A stretch of 40,174 nt of DNA, from assembly GCA_964583765.1 (NCBI GenBank), contig CAZOWW010000038.1:1-40174 (forward strand). Reading direction: 5' to 3'. The notes below the pieces were generated by a model that saw nothing but the letters and a program-made list of their open reading frames with translations, did no database searches and was not told the DNA's origin. This DNA is from CAZOWW01 sp964583765. Its GTDB lineage: Bacteria > Actinomycetota > Actinomycetes > Actinomycetales > Kineosporiaceae. The stretch's first letter is position 1. Every line of letters starts with the position of its first letter. Of the stretch, positions 33,189 to 40,174 are shown in pieces. A program made the translations under genes and the position numbers.

Positions 33189-34397
33189 TCACGCCTCGAG
33201 CAGAGCGTCACGGTGGGTCCAGGCCAGGCGCAGGAGCGCGGCACCGGCCGCCTGGAACGGCAGCCGGTCCGTGAGCTCCTGCACGTTCGTGTCCGTGAAG
33301 GCGTGCAGACCGTCCGGTGACCGGACCAGCAGACCCTCGGCGTTCGTGTCCGCGAGCGGTCCGACCTGCTCGTCCCACCAGTCGGAGTCCACGGTGAGGA
33401 CCGTGAGCAGGTCCGTGGCCAGGGTCAGCGGGTCGACGCCCAGCCCCAGGACACGTGCCCGGACGGTGCCCCGGATCCGGCCCTCCTGCAGGGCAGCCCC
33501 CGCGGGCCAGCGGTCGTAGTCGAGCGGGGAGTCCGTGGGACGGTCCTCGGGTTCGCCGAGCAGTTCCTCGGCGAACTCGCGCACCAGGCACCGCCACAGC
33601 GAGAAGTCGTGCTCGCGGTGCCAGGGCTCGTCGCCCGAGGCCTGGAAGACGCCGACCGGCATCACCATGTAGGTACCGCCGGCGTGGCCGACCGCCCCCG
33701 GGGCACGCCAGTGCAGCGGGAACGACGCCGTCCCCGCGCGGCGGTCGTGCCGCAGGGTCAGGGTGGCCACCGCAAGGTTGGCCGGTCGGGTGGACAGGTC
33801 GCACGGATCACCGATCGCCTCGCGCAGTGGCGTGTGCCGGAGCAGGCCGAGCTGCCGGGCCGTGAACTCGTGAGCGCACGCCTCGCCGACCTCGATGCCG
33901 TCGAAGTAGCTGCCGGGTCCGAACTCCAGTTCGGCGACCGGGGTCAACCGGGCCGACCGGAGGCGGTAGGTGCTCCGGTCGCAGAACACCGTGGGCCGGG
34001 CGAACGCAGCCATTGCCGCCGAGTAGGAGCCGGGGCTCGAGCCGTCGGGTTCGCGCGGACACACCCCTGCGGCGTGCCCGGCGAGTCGACGGCGGGGCTC
34101 GGCGTCCGCGTCCATCGGGTGCGGCCGATCGGTCCAGGTGAGGTGGACGCCGTCCAGCGGCACCGGCGTCGCGGCCAGCCACTCCGGGCGGGTCAGGAGG
34201 GGTGTCCCAGCCAGCCGCTGATCCCGCGGAAAGCCCTCGGCCGCACGCAGGCACAGCTCCGGTCGGTGGCGGCGGAGATGGTCCCGCACCCGCAACCAGT
34301 CCGGCACCGAGGTGCCAAGGGCCTCGGGGTCGCTGGTGCGCGCCTGTGCTGCCTTCGGCTCCGGCAGTGGTGCGGGCGCGGGCAGTTCCTCGGGCAC
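33189..34397 (-). CDS. Actinobacterial regulator-like protein lacking the N-terminal HTH
   Basis: The body resembles the large C-terminal part of a family of actinobacterial XRE-type regulators. Landmarks are YFDGIEVGEACAHEF, LREAIGDPCDLSTRPAN, GTYMVMPVGVFQASG, DFSLWRCLVREFAEELLGE, LDYDRWPAG and a closing DTNAEGLLV. The REFAEELLG stretch looks Nudix-like. In those relatives, as I recall them, a helix-turn-helix precedes this part. Here the first 190 residues are Pro-rich and carry DWLRVRDHLRRHRPELCLRAAEGF but no recognisable HTH. It may therefore act as a sensor or enzyme without DNA binding. The GTG at 34397 has GGGAGG 5 nt upstream. I cannot assign a ligand. Confidence 0.6.
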   Translation of the reverse strand: MPEELPAPAPLPEPKAAQARTSDPEALGTSVPDWLRVRDHLRRHRPELCLRAAEGFPRDQRLAGTPLLTRPEWLAATPVPLDGVHLTWTDRPHPMDADAEPRRRLAGHAAGVCPREPDGSSPGSYSAAMAAFARPTVFCDRSTYRLRSARLTPVAELEFGPGSYFDGIEVGEACAHEFTARQLGLLRHTPLREAIGDPCDLSTRPANLAVATLTLRHDRRAGTASFPLHWRAPGAVGHAGGTYMVMPVGVFQASGDEPWHREHDFSLWRCLVREFAEELLGEPEDRPTDSPLDYDRWPAGAALQEGRIRGTVRARVLGLGVDPLTLATDLLTVLTVDSDWWDEQVGPLADTNAEGLLVRSPDGLHAFTDTNVQELTDRLPFQAAGAALLRLAWTHRDALLEA

Positions 34398-34468
34398 CGG
34401 ACCTCCCTGAGCACGTGCACGTCCTGCCGCCGGCCGTCCTCATGGTCGGTGGGGGAGATCCTGCCCGA

Positions 34469-34975
34469 TCACCCGGGCAACGCCACGTCGAGTTGCGTCA
34501 TGAGGCCGGCCACGTCCGAGACGACCCAGCGTTCGGCGATGAGCCCGCCGGTGAGGCGGTAGATCCCGATGGTCCGCATGGTCGTCGGCCGGCCGGTGGG
34601 CGCCGTTCCGAAGGCCTCGGCCCGGTGCCGGCCGGTGGTGTCGAGGCGTACCACGACCCGGTCCCCGGAGGCGATCAGGTCCTGGACGACGTGGTGCTCG
34701 TCGAACTGCTCGCGGGCCCCACGGATGACCGTTTTCAGGTCCTCCACGGTCCTCAGGTCCTCCACGGCCGAGGGCCGCCGGCTCGTGTCGTGGCCGGTGA
34801 AGTCCGGCGTGAAGAGCGCGTCCAGGGCGTCGAGGTCACCCTCGTTGATCAGGTCGTGGAGCCGGTGGACGACCGCGGAGTTCGCCTCCTCGATCGCCCG
34901 CGTGCTCGCGCACCCGCAGTGCCCGTGCTGCGTCGCCCCGGACGCCGTCCCATCGGTCCGGATGACGGTGCACAT
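34469..34975 (-). CDS. SnoaL-like / ester-cyclase family protein (NTF2 fold)
   Basis: This 168-residue protein has the SnoaL-like pattern. NSAVVHRLHDLINEGDLDALDALFTPDF is followed by an EQFDEHHVVQDLIASGDRVVVRL strand pair, and by GRPTTMRTIGIYRLTGGLIAERWVV. The fold is a small cone-shaped barrel used by polyketide cyclases and many unrelated small enzymes, so the substrate is open. The first 25 residues include CGCAST, with three cysteines in the N-terminal region. GAAGGGAA lies 7 nt before the ATG. It is 39 nt downstream of the next minus-strand gene. Confidence 0.75.
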   Translation of the reverse strand: MCTVIRTDGTASGATQHGHCGCASTRAIEEANSAVVHRLHDLINEGDLDALDALFTPDFTGHDTSRRPSAVEDLRTVEDLKTVIRGAREQFDEHHVVQDLIASGDRVVVRLDTTGRHRAEAFGTAPTGRPTTMRTIGIYRLTGGLIAERWVVSDVAGLMTQLDVALPG

Positions 34976-35014
34976 CTCGGGTTCCCTTCGTCGGACCGGC
35001 TGAGCCGGACGAGC

Positions 35015-36058
35015 TCAGTGTGAGGCGGTGCTGAGGGCGGTGATCAGGCGACCGCACTCGGCGTTGGGCGACTCGTAGCGGTGGCCGAGCAGGACCTGGA
35101 ACAGCGGTTCCCGGCCGCGGAGCTGGTCACCCTCGTTGTGACAGGGGTAGCGGGCCGTGATCACGCTCTTCTCGAGCTGCATGACGTAGCGGGTGTCCGC
35201 GTTGAGGATTGTGTAGCTGGTCAGGCTCTCGTCGATCACGTACCCGGTGAACGGTGCGTGGGTCTCGCTGATCTGTACCGGACCGCTCGCGCCGTCCTGG
35301 AGCCTCTGGGTCGCGGTGACCACGGGTTCCTTGGTCACGAACACCTCGGCCGAGGTCCACGGTGAGGTGAGGGTGTGCAGGAAGCCGAACAGCAGCGCGA
35401 CGCCGCCGAGGTAGACGAAGGAGTGGTCGAGCAGCAGCCGGCGGCAGGTCCCGCGGATCCCGAAGCGCGTGCGGGGGCGCCTCACGGACAGTCTGCGTGC
35501 CAGTACCTCGATCACCAGAGATCCGATGAGCAGGCCCATCGCCCAGACGTGATAGCTCACCGGCGTCATGAGCGCACAGATCAGGATCACGCCGAAGACC
35601 AGCGGCCAGGCCTCACGGTGGATCACGCGGCGCCAGATCACGGCGAACCAGGTGGTCGCGTAGGCGAGCATCGCCACGGTCGGGTAGACGTAGATCGCCA
35701 GTGTGCCCAGGACCACCTGCTCCGGAGCGGTGGTGATCAACGAGGCAGTGGTCGTGCTCGAGTACCGCGCCACGCCGTACACCTTGATCAGGCACATCAG
35801 GGCGAGGAAGGTCGAGCTGTAGGCGGCGATCTCCTTGACGCTGATCCCCACCGGGCGGTGTCCGCGGGACGCGGGTCCCGCCGGGGGAGAGGCGGGTGCG
35901 CCTGCACCCGTCGTTGCCGTCGCCTCTGCGGACCCGGGGCTCGCGGGGTCCGCGGCCGATGCGGGGGTTACCTCCCCCTCGGCGCCCGGTTGGGCCTCGT
36001 CCGGGTTCTGCTGACGGGGGTTCGGTACCCCGGAGGAGGTGTGCCCTCTCGTCGTCAT
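35015..36058 (-). CDS. Integral membrane protein of unknown function
   Basis: I do not recognise the family. An Ala/Pro-rich cytoplasmic N-terminal tail (about 75 residues) precedes hydrophobic stretches near residues 82-100, 112-140, 152-188 and 215-230. These are AAYSSTFLALMCLIKVYGV, TLAIYVYPTVAMLAYATTW, LVFGVILICALMTPV with WAMGLLIGSLVIEVLA, and VYLGGVALLFGFLHTL. A roughly 110-residue soluble C-terminal domain follows (FVTKEPVVTATQRLQ, FTGYVIDESLTSYTILN, YVMQLEKSVITARYPC). The C-terminal domain is probably outside. GAGGA precedes ATG 36058. It is 60 nt downstream of glgX and may be cotranscribed with it. Confidence 0.7.
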   Translation of the reverse strand: MTTRGHTSSGVPNPRQQNPDEAQPGAEGEVTPASAADPASPGSAEATATTGAGAPASPPAGPASRGHRPVGISVKEIAAYSSTFLALMCLIKVYGVARYSSTTTASLITTAPEQVVLGTLAIYVYPTVAMLAYATTWFAVIWRRVIHREAWPLVFGVILICALMTPVSYHVWAMGLLIGSLVIEVLARRLSVRRPRTRFGIRGTCRRLLLDHSFVYLGGVALLFGFLHTLTSPWTSAEVFVTKEPVVTATQRLQDGASGPVQISETHAPFTGYVIDESLTSYTILNADTRYVMQLEKSVITARYPCHNEGDQLRGREPLFQVLLGHRYESPNAECGRLITALSTASH

Positions 36059-36118
36059 GCCGTCCTCGTCAGGTTGGGGGCGGGGTCAGGGTGGGGTGCG
36101 CGTCGGTGGTGTGCGGGG

Positions 36119-38227
36119 TCAGGGGATCGAGACCAGGACCACCACGCTGCGGGGTCCGGCCAGGTAGCTGGTCGTCCCGATCGGTTGCTCCGCGCCGGGA
36201 TCGGCGATGTCGGTGCCCTCGGGCAGGGAGGTGTCCACCGCGCGGGCCCACCGTCGCCCGTCCACCGCGGGCAGGTCGAAGGGGAGTGCGTCGTCGGACA
36301 TGTTCGCGATCACGTGCAGGTCGTCCCCGAGGTCGTCGGTGGCGCCGAGGGTGACCGCGAGCGCCCGAGCCCAGGGATCACTCCAGTAGGGGGCGTCCAG
36401 CCGGCAGCCGTGCCAGGCCAGGTCGGGCAGGCCGCGGGCGTTCGTCGTGCCGTCGAAGAACCTCGGGCGGTGCAGTTCCGGGTGGGCGAGGCGGAACGCC
36501 ACCAGGCGCTGCGCGAAGCGCAGGGTGTCCGCGTGCTGCACGGGGTCCTGCCAGTCGAACCAGGCGGTGGGGTTGTCCTGGGCGTAGGCGTTGTTGTTGC
36601 CGTGTTGCGTACGCCGGACCTCGTCGCCCATCGTGATCATGGGGACGCCCTGCGACAGGAGCAGCAGCGCGAGCAGGTTCTTCACCTGCCGGGAGCGCAG
36701 CGCCTGGACGCCGGGGTCGTCGGTCGGTCCCTCCCAGCCGCAGTTCCAGGACAGGTTGTTGTCGATGCCGTCACGGTTGTCCTCGCCGTTGGCCTCGTTG
36801 TGCTTGCCGTTGTACGAGACCAGGTCCGCCAGGGTGAACCCGTCGTGGCAGGTGACGAAGTTGAGGCTGTTCACCGGCGCCCGGCCGGCGGCCTGGTAGA
36901 GGTCGGACGAGCCGGCGAAGCGACTGGCGACTTCGCCGATCAGGCCGGGAGTACCGGCGACGAAGGCGCGGATGGCGTCGCGGAAACGCCCGTTCCACTC
37001 GGCCCAGCGCCAGCCCGGGAAGTGGCCCACCTGGTACAGGCCGGCGGCATCCCAGGCCTCGGCGAACACCTTGGTGTCGGCCAGTTCCTCGGAGAGCTCG
37101 ATGCCCCAGATCACCGGCGGGTGCGCCATGGGGGCGCCGTCCTCGCCGCGCGTGAGCACGGAACCCTCGTCGAACCGGAATCCGTCCACGTGCATCTGCC
37201 GGACCCAGAAGGTGAGGCAGTCCAGCACGAACTTCTCGACCACCGGGTGGTTGCAGCTGAGGCTGTTGCCGCAGCCCGAGTAGTCCATGTAGTACTGCCG
37301 GTCCGCGGACACCGTGAAGTAGTAGACCGAGTTGTCCAGGCCCTTGAACGAGATCGTGGGGCCCTGATGGTTGCCCTCGCTCGTGTGGTTGAACACCACG
37401 TCGAGGATCACCTCGATGCCGGCCCGGTGCAGTGCCTTGACCATGTCCCGGAACTCGCGCACGTGCGCGGCCGAGCCCGGGCTCGCGCAGTAGCCCGAGT
37501 GGGGGGCGAAGAAACCGACCGGCGAGTAGCCCCAGTAGTTGGACAGCCGGTGCCCGGTGGTCGGGTCGATGCCGCCCACCTCGTCCGGGTCGAACTGGAA
37601 CACCGGGAGCAGTTCGACCGCGGTGACCCCGAGGTCCTGCAGGTAGGGGATCTTCTCGATCACGCCGCTGAAGGTGCCGGGTGCGCTGACCCCCGAACCC
37701 TCGCCGCGGGTGAGCCCGCCCACGTGCATCTCGTAGATGACCGACTCGCAGGTCGGCCTGCCCAGGGGGCGGTCGCCCTCCCAGTCGTACTCGTCGAGGT
37801 CCACGACGATGCCCCGCATGGACGTCGTGAGGTTGTCCCCGGGAGCGCAGGCGGCGGCCCGGTCCCACCGGGACATCTCCACCGCGTTCGCGTACGGGTC
37901 CAGCAGCACCTTCTGCGGGTCGAAGCGGTGGCCGCCGGAGTGCAGCGCGGCGTCGTCCCGTGGACCGTCCACCCGGTACGCGTAACCGGTGCCGGGGGGC
38001 AGTCCCTGCAGGTGCGCGTGCCAGAAGTGGAAGGTGTTGTGGTCGTCCGGGTCGAGCACGATCACCTGGGACGGTTCCGGGGCCGCCGGGTCCTCGAAGA
38101 TCAGCAGCTCCACCGAGGTCGCGTGCTCGGAGTAGACGGAGAAGTTCACCCCGTCCGGCAGCACCGTCGCCCCGAGCGGATGCGACCTGCCGCCGGTGAC
38201 CTTGTACGGAGCGTTACTGATGGCCAC
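36119..38227 (-). CDS. glgX: GlgX: glycogen debranching enzyme (GH13 isoamylase type)
   Basis: GlgX cleaves alpha-1,6 branches of limit glycogen in the cytoplasm. The 702 residues give an N-terminal CBM48 domain (HPLGATVLPDGVNFSVYS, with FHFWHAHLQGL), a GH13 barrel and a C-terminal beta domain. Catalytic residues are visible: nucleophile D353 (DGFRFD), acid/base E390 (VFAEAWD), and H461-D462 in TCHDGFTLADLVSYN. DVVFNHTSEG and NYWGYSPVGFFAP are GlgX landmarks. The GTG at 38227 has AAGGGGGAG 6 nt upstream. The 290 nt before it hold no gene but carry a perfect palindrome. Confidence 0.95.
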   Translation of the reverse strand: MAISNAPYKVTGGRSHPLGATVLPDGVNFSVYSEHATSVELLIFEDPAAPEPSQVIVLDPDDHNTFHFWHAHLQGLPPGTGYAYRVDGPRDDAALHSGGHRFDPQKVLLDPYANAVEMSRWDRAAACAPGDNLTTSMRGIVVDLDEYDWEGDRPLGRPTCESVIYEMHVGGLTRGEGSGVSAPGTFSGVIEKIPYLQDLGVTAVELLPVFQFDPDEVGGIDPTTGHRLSNYWGYSPVGFFAPHSGYCASPGSAAHVREFRDMVKALHRAGIEVILDVVFNHTSEGNHQGPTISFKGLDNSVYYFTVSADRQYYMDYSGCGNSLSCNHPVVEKFVLDCLTFWVRQMHVDGFRFDEGSVLTRGEDGAPMAHPPVIWGIELSEELADTKVFAEAWDAAGLYQVGHFPGWRWAEWNGRFRDAIRAFVAGTPGLIGEVASRFAGSSDLYQAAGRAPVNSLNFVTCHDGFTLADLVSYNGKHNEANGEDNRDGIDNNLSWNCGWEGPTDDPGVQALRSRQVKNLLALLLLSQGVPMITMGDEVRRTQHGNNNAYAQDNPTAWFDWQDPVQHADTLRFAQRLVAFRLAHPELHRPRFFDGTTNARGLPDLAWHGCRLDAPYWSDPWARALAVTLGATDDLGDDLHVIANMSDDALPFDLPAVDGRRWARAVDTSLPEGTDIADPGAEQPIGTTSYLAGPRSVVVLVSIP

Positions 38228-38328
38228 CGAATGCTCCCCCTTGTGGTGCAGTCCTGGCGTCCGGCGTGGACTCGAGTCACTACATCGGCCTAACGGCCGG
38301 GGACTTGAGCCCCGATCACGATCAGATG

Positions 38329-38342
38329 CTGATCGCGATCAG
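38329..38342. promoter_or_regulatory. Perfect 14-bp palindrome upstream of glgX
   Basis: CTGATCGCGATCAG is self-complementary over its full length. A related GATCACGATCAG half lies just left at 38314-38325. Together they sit about 100 nt upstream of the glgX start and could be operator sites. The rest of 38228-38517 shows no gene. Confidence 0.4.
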
Positions 38343-38517
38343 GAGTCCGCGCGGGTGCGGGGGAACGGTGCTCGGTGCGGTGGCGACCGGGCAGATCACA
38401 GCCTGGCCGGTCAGGTCCAGGGCGGCCCCTGGGCGCGGTCCCGCGGCGTGGCGGACCGCGGCGCGTGGGAGTCGGGGTCCGCCGTCCTGTGCTGTCCCGC
38501 GAGGCGGGGCGGACGAG

Positions 38518-39324
38518 TCACTCGTTGGACGGTGCCGGCCAGGGGTGCCCCGAGCAGCGCGCCGTGACCAGCTCCACCAGGCCGTCCGGAAGGGTCGTCA
38601 CCAGCCGCAGGGGCGCGGTGCGCGGTCGCCGCTCCGGACCCCAGAGTTCGCGGTCGAGCTCCTCCTCCTCGGTCCGCAGCTGCGCGAGTTCGGCCCTCTC
38701 CTCGTCGGTGAGCTCCTCGTCCCCCTCGTCGATGGCCTCGTCGTCCTCAGGGAGATCCTCGTCATCGGCCAGGTCCGGGAAGCCCACGAGCTCCGCGAGG
38801 TCGGGCAGATCGAGGAGGTTCCTGAGCCGCTCGTACTCCTGGTCGTCGGGGACGTAGTCGAAGTCGTGCTTGATCCGCCAGACCGCGGCGCTGTCCCCGA
38901 CCACATCGACCACGACGACCGTGCGCCGGATCGCGGACACCGAACCCACGAGGTCGGCGGCGCCACGGTGGCAGGCGTGCGCCCCGGCGACGTCCCGCCA
39001 CGGCAGGGTGACCGGCGGCCAGGGTGCCAGCCGCCGGAGGTACGGCCCGCGCAGCGCGACCGTGAGGCCCTCGTGGTCGGCGGTGAGTTCCACGGGGTAG
39101 CCGTCTCGGTCGTACCCCTGGAGCAGGCGCCGCCGTCGCCGGTGCCAGAGCCAGTCGACGTCCTGCTTGCACAACCTTCCCCGCCACAGGCCCTGCTCCG
39201 AGCCCTGAGCTCTGTCGTGGTCCGCCGTGGTGCGACGCCGGGCCGTGAGCTGGAAGATGCGGAGGACCAGGAAGGCGCACGCGAACAGAGCAGCAACCGT
39301 GAGGATCTCCGCGACCTGGTCCAT
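38518..39324 (-). CDS. Membrane-anchored protein with acidic C-terminal region
   Basis: Family not recognised. One N-terminal transmembrane helix (ILTVAALFACAFLVLRIFQL) precedes a cytoplasmic region with a dense basic stretch (LWHRRRRRLLQGYDRDG). A beta-rich domain follows (VELTADHEGLTVALRGPYL, IRRTVVVVDVVGDSAAVWR). A very acidic segment around residues 185-225 (LADDEDLPEDDEAIDEGDEE) may form a coiled or disordered arm. ATG 39324 is preferred over codons 9 positions earlier because GAGGA lies about 8 nt upstream. It may precede glgX transcription only loosely, being 290 nt away. Confidence 0.7.
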   Translation of the reverse strand: MDQVAEILTVAALFACAFLVLRIFQLTARRRTTADHDRAQGSEQGLWRGRLCKQDVDWLWHRRRRRLLQGYDRDGYPVELTADHEGLTVALRGPYLRRLAPWPPVTLPWRDVAGAHACHRGAADLVGSVSAIRRTVVVVDVVGDSAAVWRIKHDFDYVPDDQEYERLRNLLDLPDLAELVGFPDLADDEDLPEDDEAIDEGDEELTDEERAELAQLRTEEEELDRELWGPERRPRTAPLRLVTTLPDGLVELVTARCSGHPWPAPSNE

Positions 39325-39467
39325 GGCGAGGAATCCTCGCCCCCGCGGCACCCGGCTGGCATCGGGTGATCAGCCGAGAACTCGGCTTCGCGCAGCCCGC
39401 CGGCACGAAGCCCCGGGAACGTCCGGCCGCCCCGTGAGGGACGGCCTGACCGCCGCCGGCCGGTCGC

Positions 39468-40049
39468 TCATTCTGTGTTCTCGGCGACGTCCGCCTTCGC
39501 GGTGAAGTCCACCTTCGCGGTCTCCACGACGGCTGCCCGGCGTCCGGGCGCGCTCTCGTACTGCCAGTACAGATTCGTGTGGGCGATGACGAGTTCCGGC
39601 GACGGGGCGCCCCAGGAGCTGAAGTCCTCCGTGGTGTGGGCGTCCTGCACCAACGTGACGTCGTAGCCACGGGTGAACGCGCCGTGGATGGTGCCGCGGA
39701 TGCACTGGTCCGTCTGCATTCCCGCGACGACGAGATGACCGGTGGCCAACGTGGCGAGGACCGTCTCGAGGTCGGTGTCCTCGAAGGAGTCGCCGTACCT
39801 CTTGTGCACCAGCGGTTCGCCGTCACGTCGCGGCAGCTCCGGCACGTACTGCCACTGCTGACTGTCCCGAGGCAGGCTTCCGCTGCTGTGCTGCACCCAG
39901 ACAACGGGAACGTCCGCACTGCGGGCTCGCTCGACCAGGGCCGCGATGTTCGCCACCACGCTGTCGCGGGCGTACGCATTCACCGCGACGCCGTTCTGGA
40001 CGTCGATGACGAGCAGCGCCGTGCCGGGACGCTCGGTGAGAGTGGTCAT
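39468..40049 (-). CDS. Isochorismatase-family cysteine hydrolase
   Basis: This 193-residue protein has the catalytic triad of the nicotinamidase/isochorismatase family: D16 (LLVIDVQNG), K83 (VHKRYGDSFEDT) and C116 (GMQTDQCIRGT), with the usual cis-peptide neighbourhood VVAG-MQTD. Without a partner domain or pathway neighbours the substrate cannot be assigned; many such proteins act on amides or peroxy compounds. GGAGG lies about 5 nt before ATG 40049. The 143 nt to the next minus-strand gene and the final 125 nt of the window contain no recognisable gene. Confidence 0.88.
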   Translation of the reverse strand: MTTLTERPGTALLVIDVQNGVAVNAYARDSVVANIAALVERARSADVPVVWVQHSSGSLPRDSQQWQYVPELPRRDGEPLVHKRYGDSFEDTDLETVLATLATGHLVVAGMQTDQCIRGTIHGAFTRGYDVTLVQDAHTTEDFSSWGAPSPELVIAHTNLYWQYESAPGRRAAVVETAKVDFTAKADVAENTE

Positions 40050-40174
40050 GCTGCCTCCAGGGATGTGGGGCTCGGATACCTGTCCTACCCGGAACCAAGC
40101 TACGTGGGGTCACCGACAAGTTCGTCGGACCCGTCGGACCCGATGGCGTCGCCGTACCCGTGGGTGCCGCGGCG

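Noticed and set aside
35375..38293. 972-codon plus-strand open frame opposite glgX
   Set aside because: glgX on the other strand has all catalytic residues and a good ribosome-binding site; this frame has Val/Gly/His-rich antisense composition only.

Overview
The window is very GC-rich, densely coded DNA with GTG starts, many 4-base gene overlaps and actinobacterial gene types (Hen1/Pnkp, PglX-like, SGNH esterase, DHA2 exporter, GlgX). It most likely comes from an actinomycete chromosome. A PilZ-linked chemotaxis-type transducer suggests a lineage with c-di-GMP signalling. I see no tRNA, rRNA, CRISPR, transposase, phage gene or replication origin.

Plus strand, left to right. (1) 158-4521: the two-gene Hen1/Pnkp RNA repair cassette, preceded by an 11-bp-arm hairpin. 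(2) 4669-6969: a DHA2-type MFS exporter with a very long repetitive N-terminus. (3) 7213-14091: a complete [NiFe] hydrogenase maturation operon, hypA-B-F-C-D-E. (4) 14180-20504: a cytoplasmic Mvh-type [NiFe] hydrogenase module (small subunit, large subunit, maturation protease, HdrA, MvhD, TusA). A 36-bp two-layer dyad with a CRP-like core lies in front of it. HdrB and HdrC are absent, so the final electron acceptor is unknown. (5) 20833-22116: a one-TM methyl-accepting transducer ending in a PilZ domain. (6) 22253-25606: a solitary PglX/BREX-like methyltransferase whose NPPY motif reads WPPD and which carries several tandem-repeat insertions. (7) 25762-26427: an unknown membrane-anchored protein.

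Minus strand from 26522: an HNH-like lipoprotein, then a tightly overlapping three-gene operon (read 30387 to 27385) of a PLP decarboxylase, an autoinducer-synthase-like GNAT acyltransferase and a SAM methyltransferase. This looks like a small-molecule pathway. A 1.3-kb gene-free stretch with several short dyads separates it from a plus-strand secreted C-type lectin/SGNH esterase (31718-32986), which ends at a strong hairpin. The remaining minus-strand genes are a regulator-like protein without its usual HTH, a SnoaL-like protein, a four-TM membrane protein, GlgX, an acidic membrane protein and an isochorismatase-family hydrolase.

The strongest candidates for new biology are the hydrogenase-HdrA-MvhD-TusA module with its dyad, the decarboxylase/acyltransferase/methyltransferase operon, and the catalytically altered orphan PglX. 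A recurring feature is short in-frame or gene-boundary tandem repeats in many unrelated genes. All functional calls come from reading motifs by eye; no database search was run.
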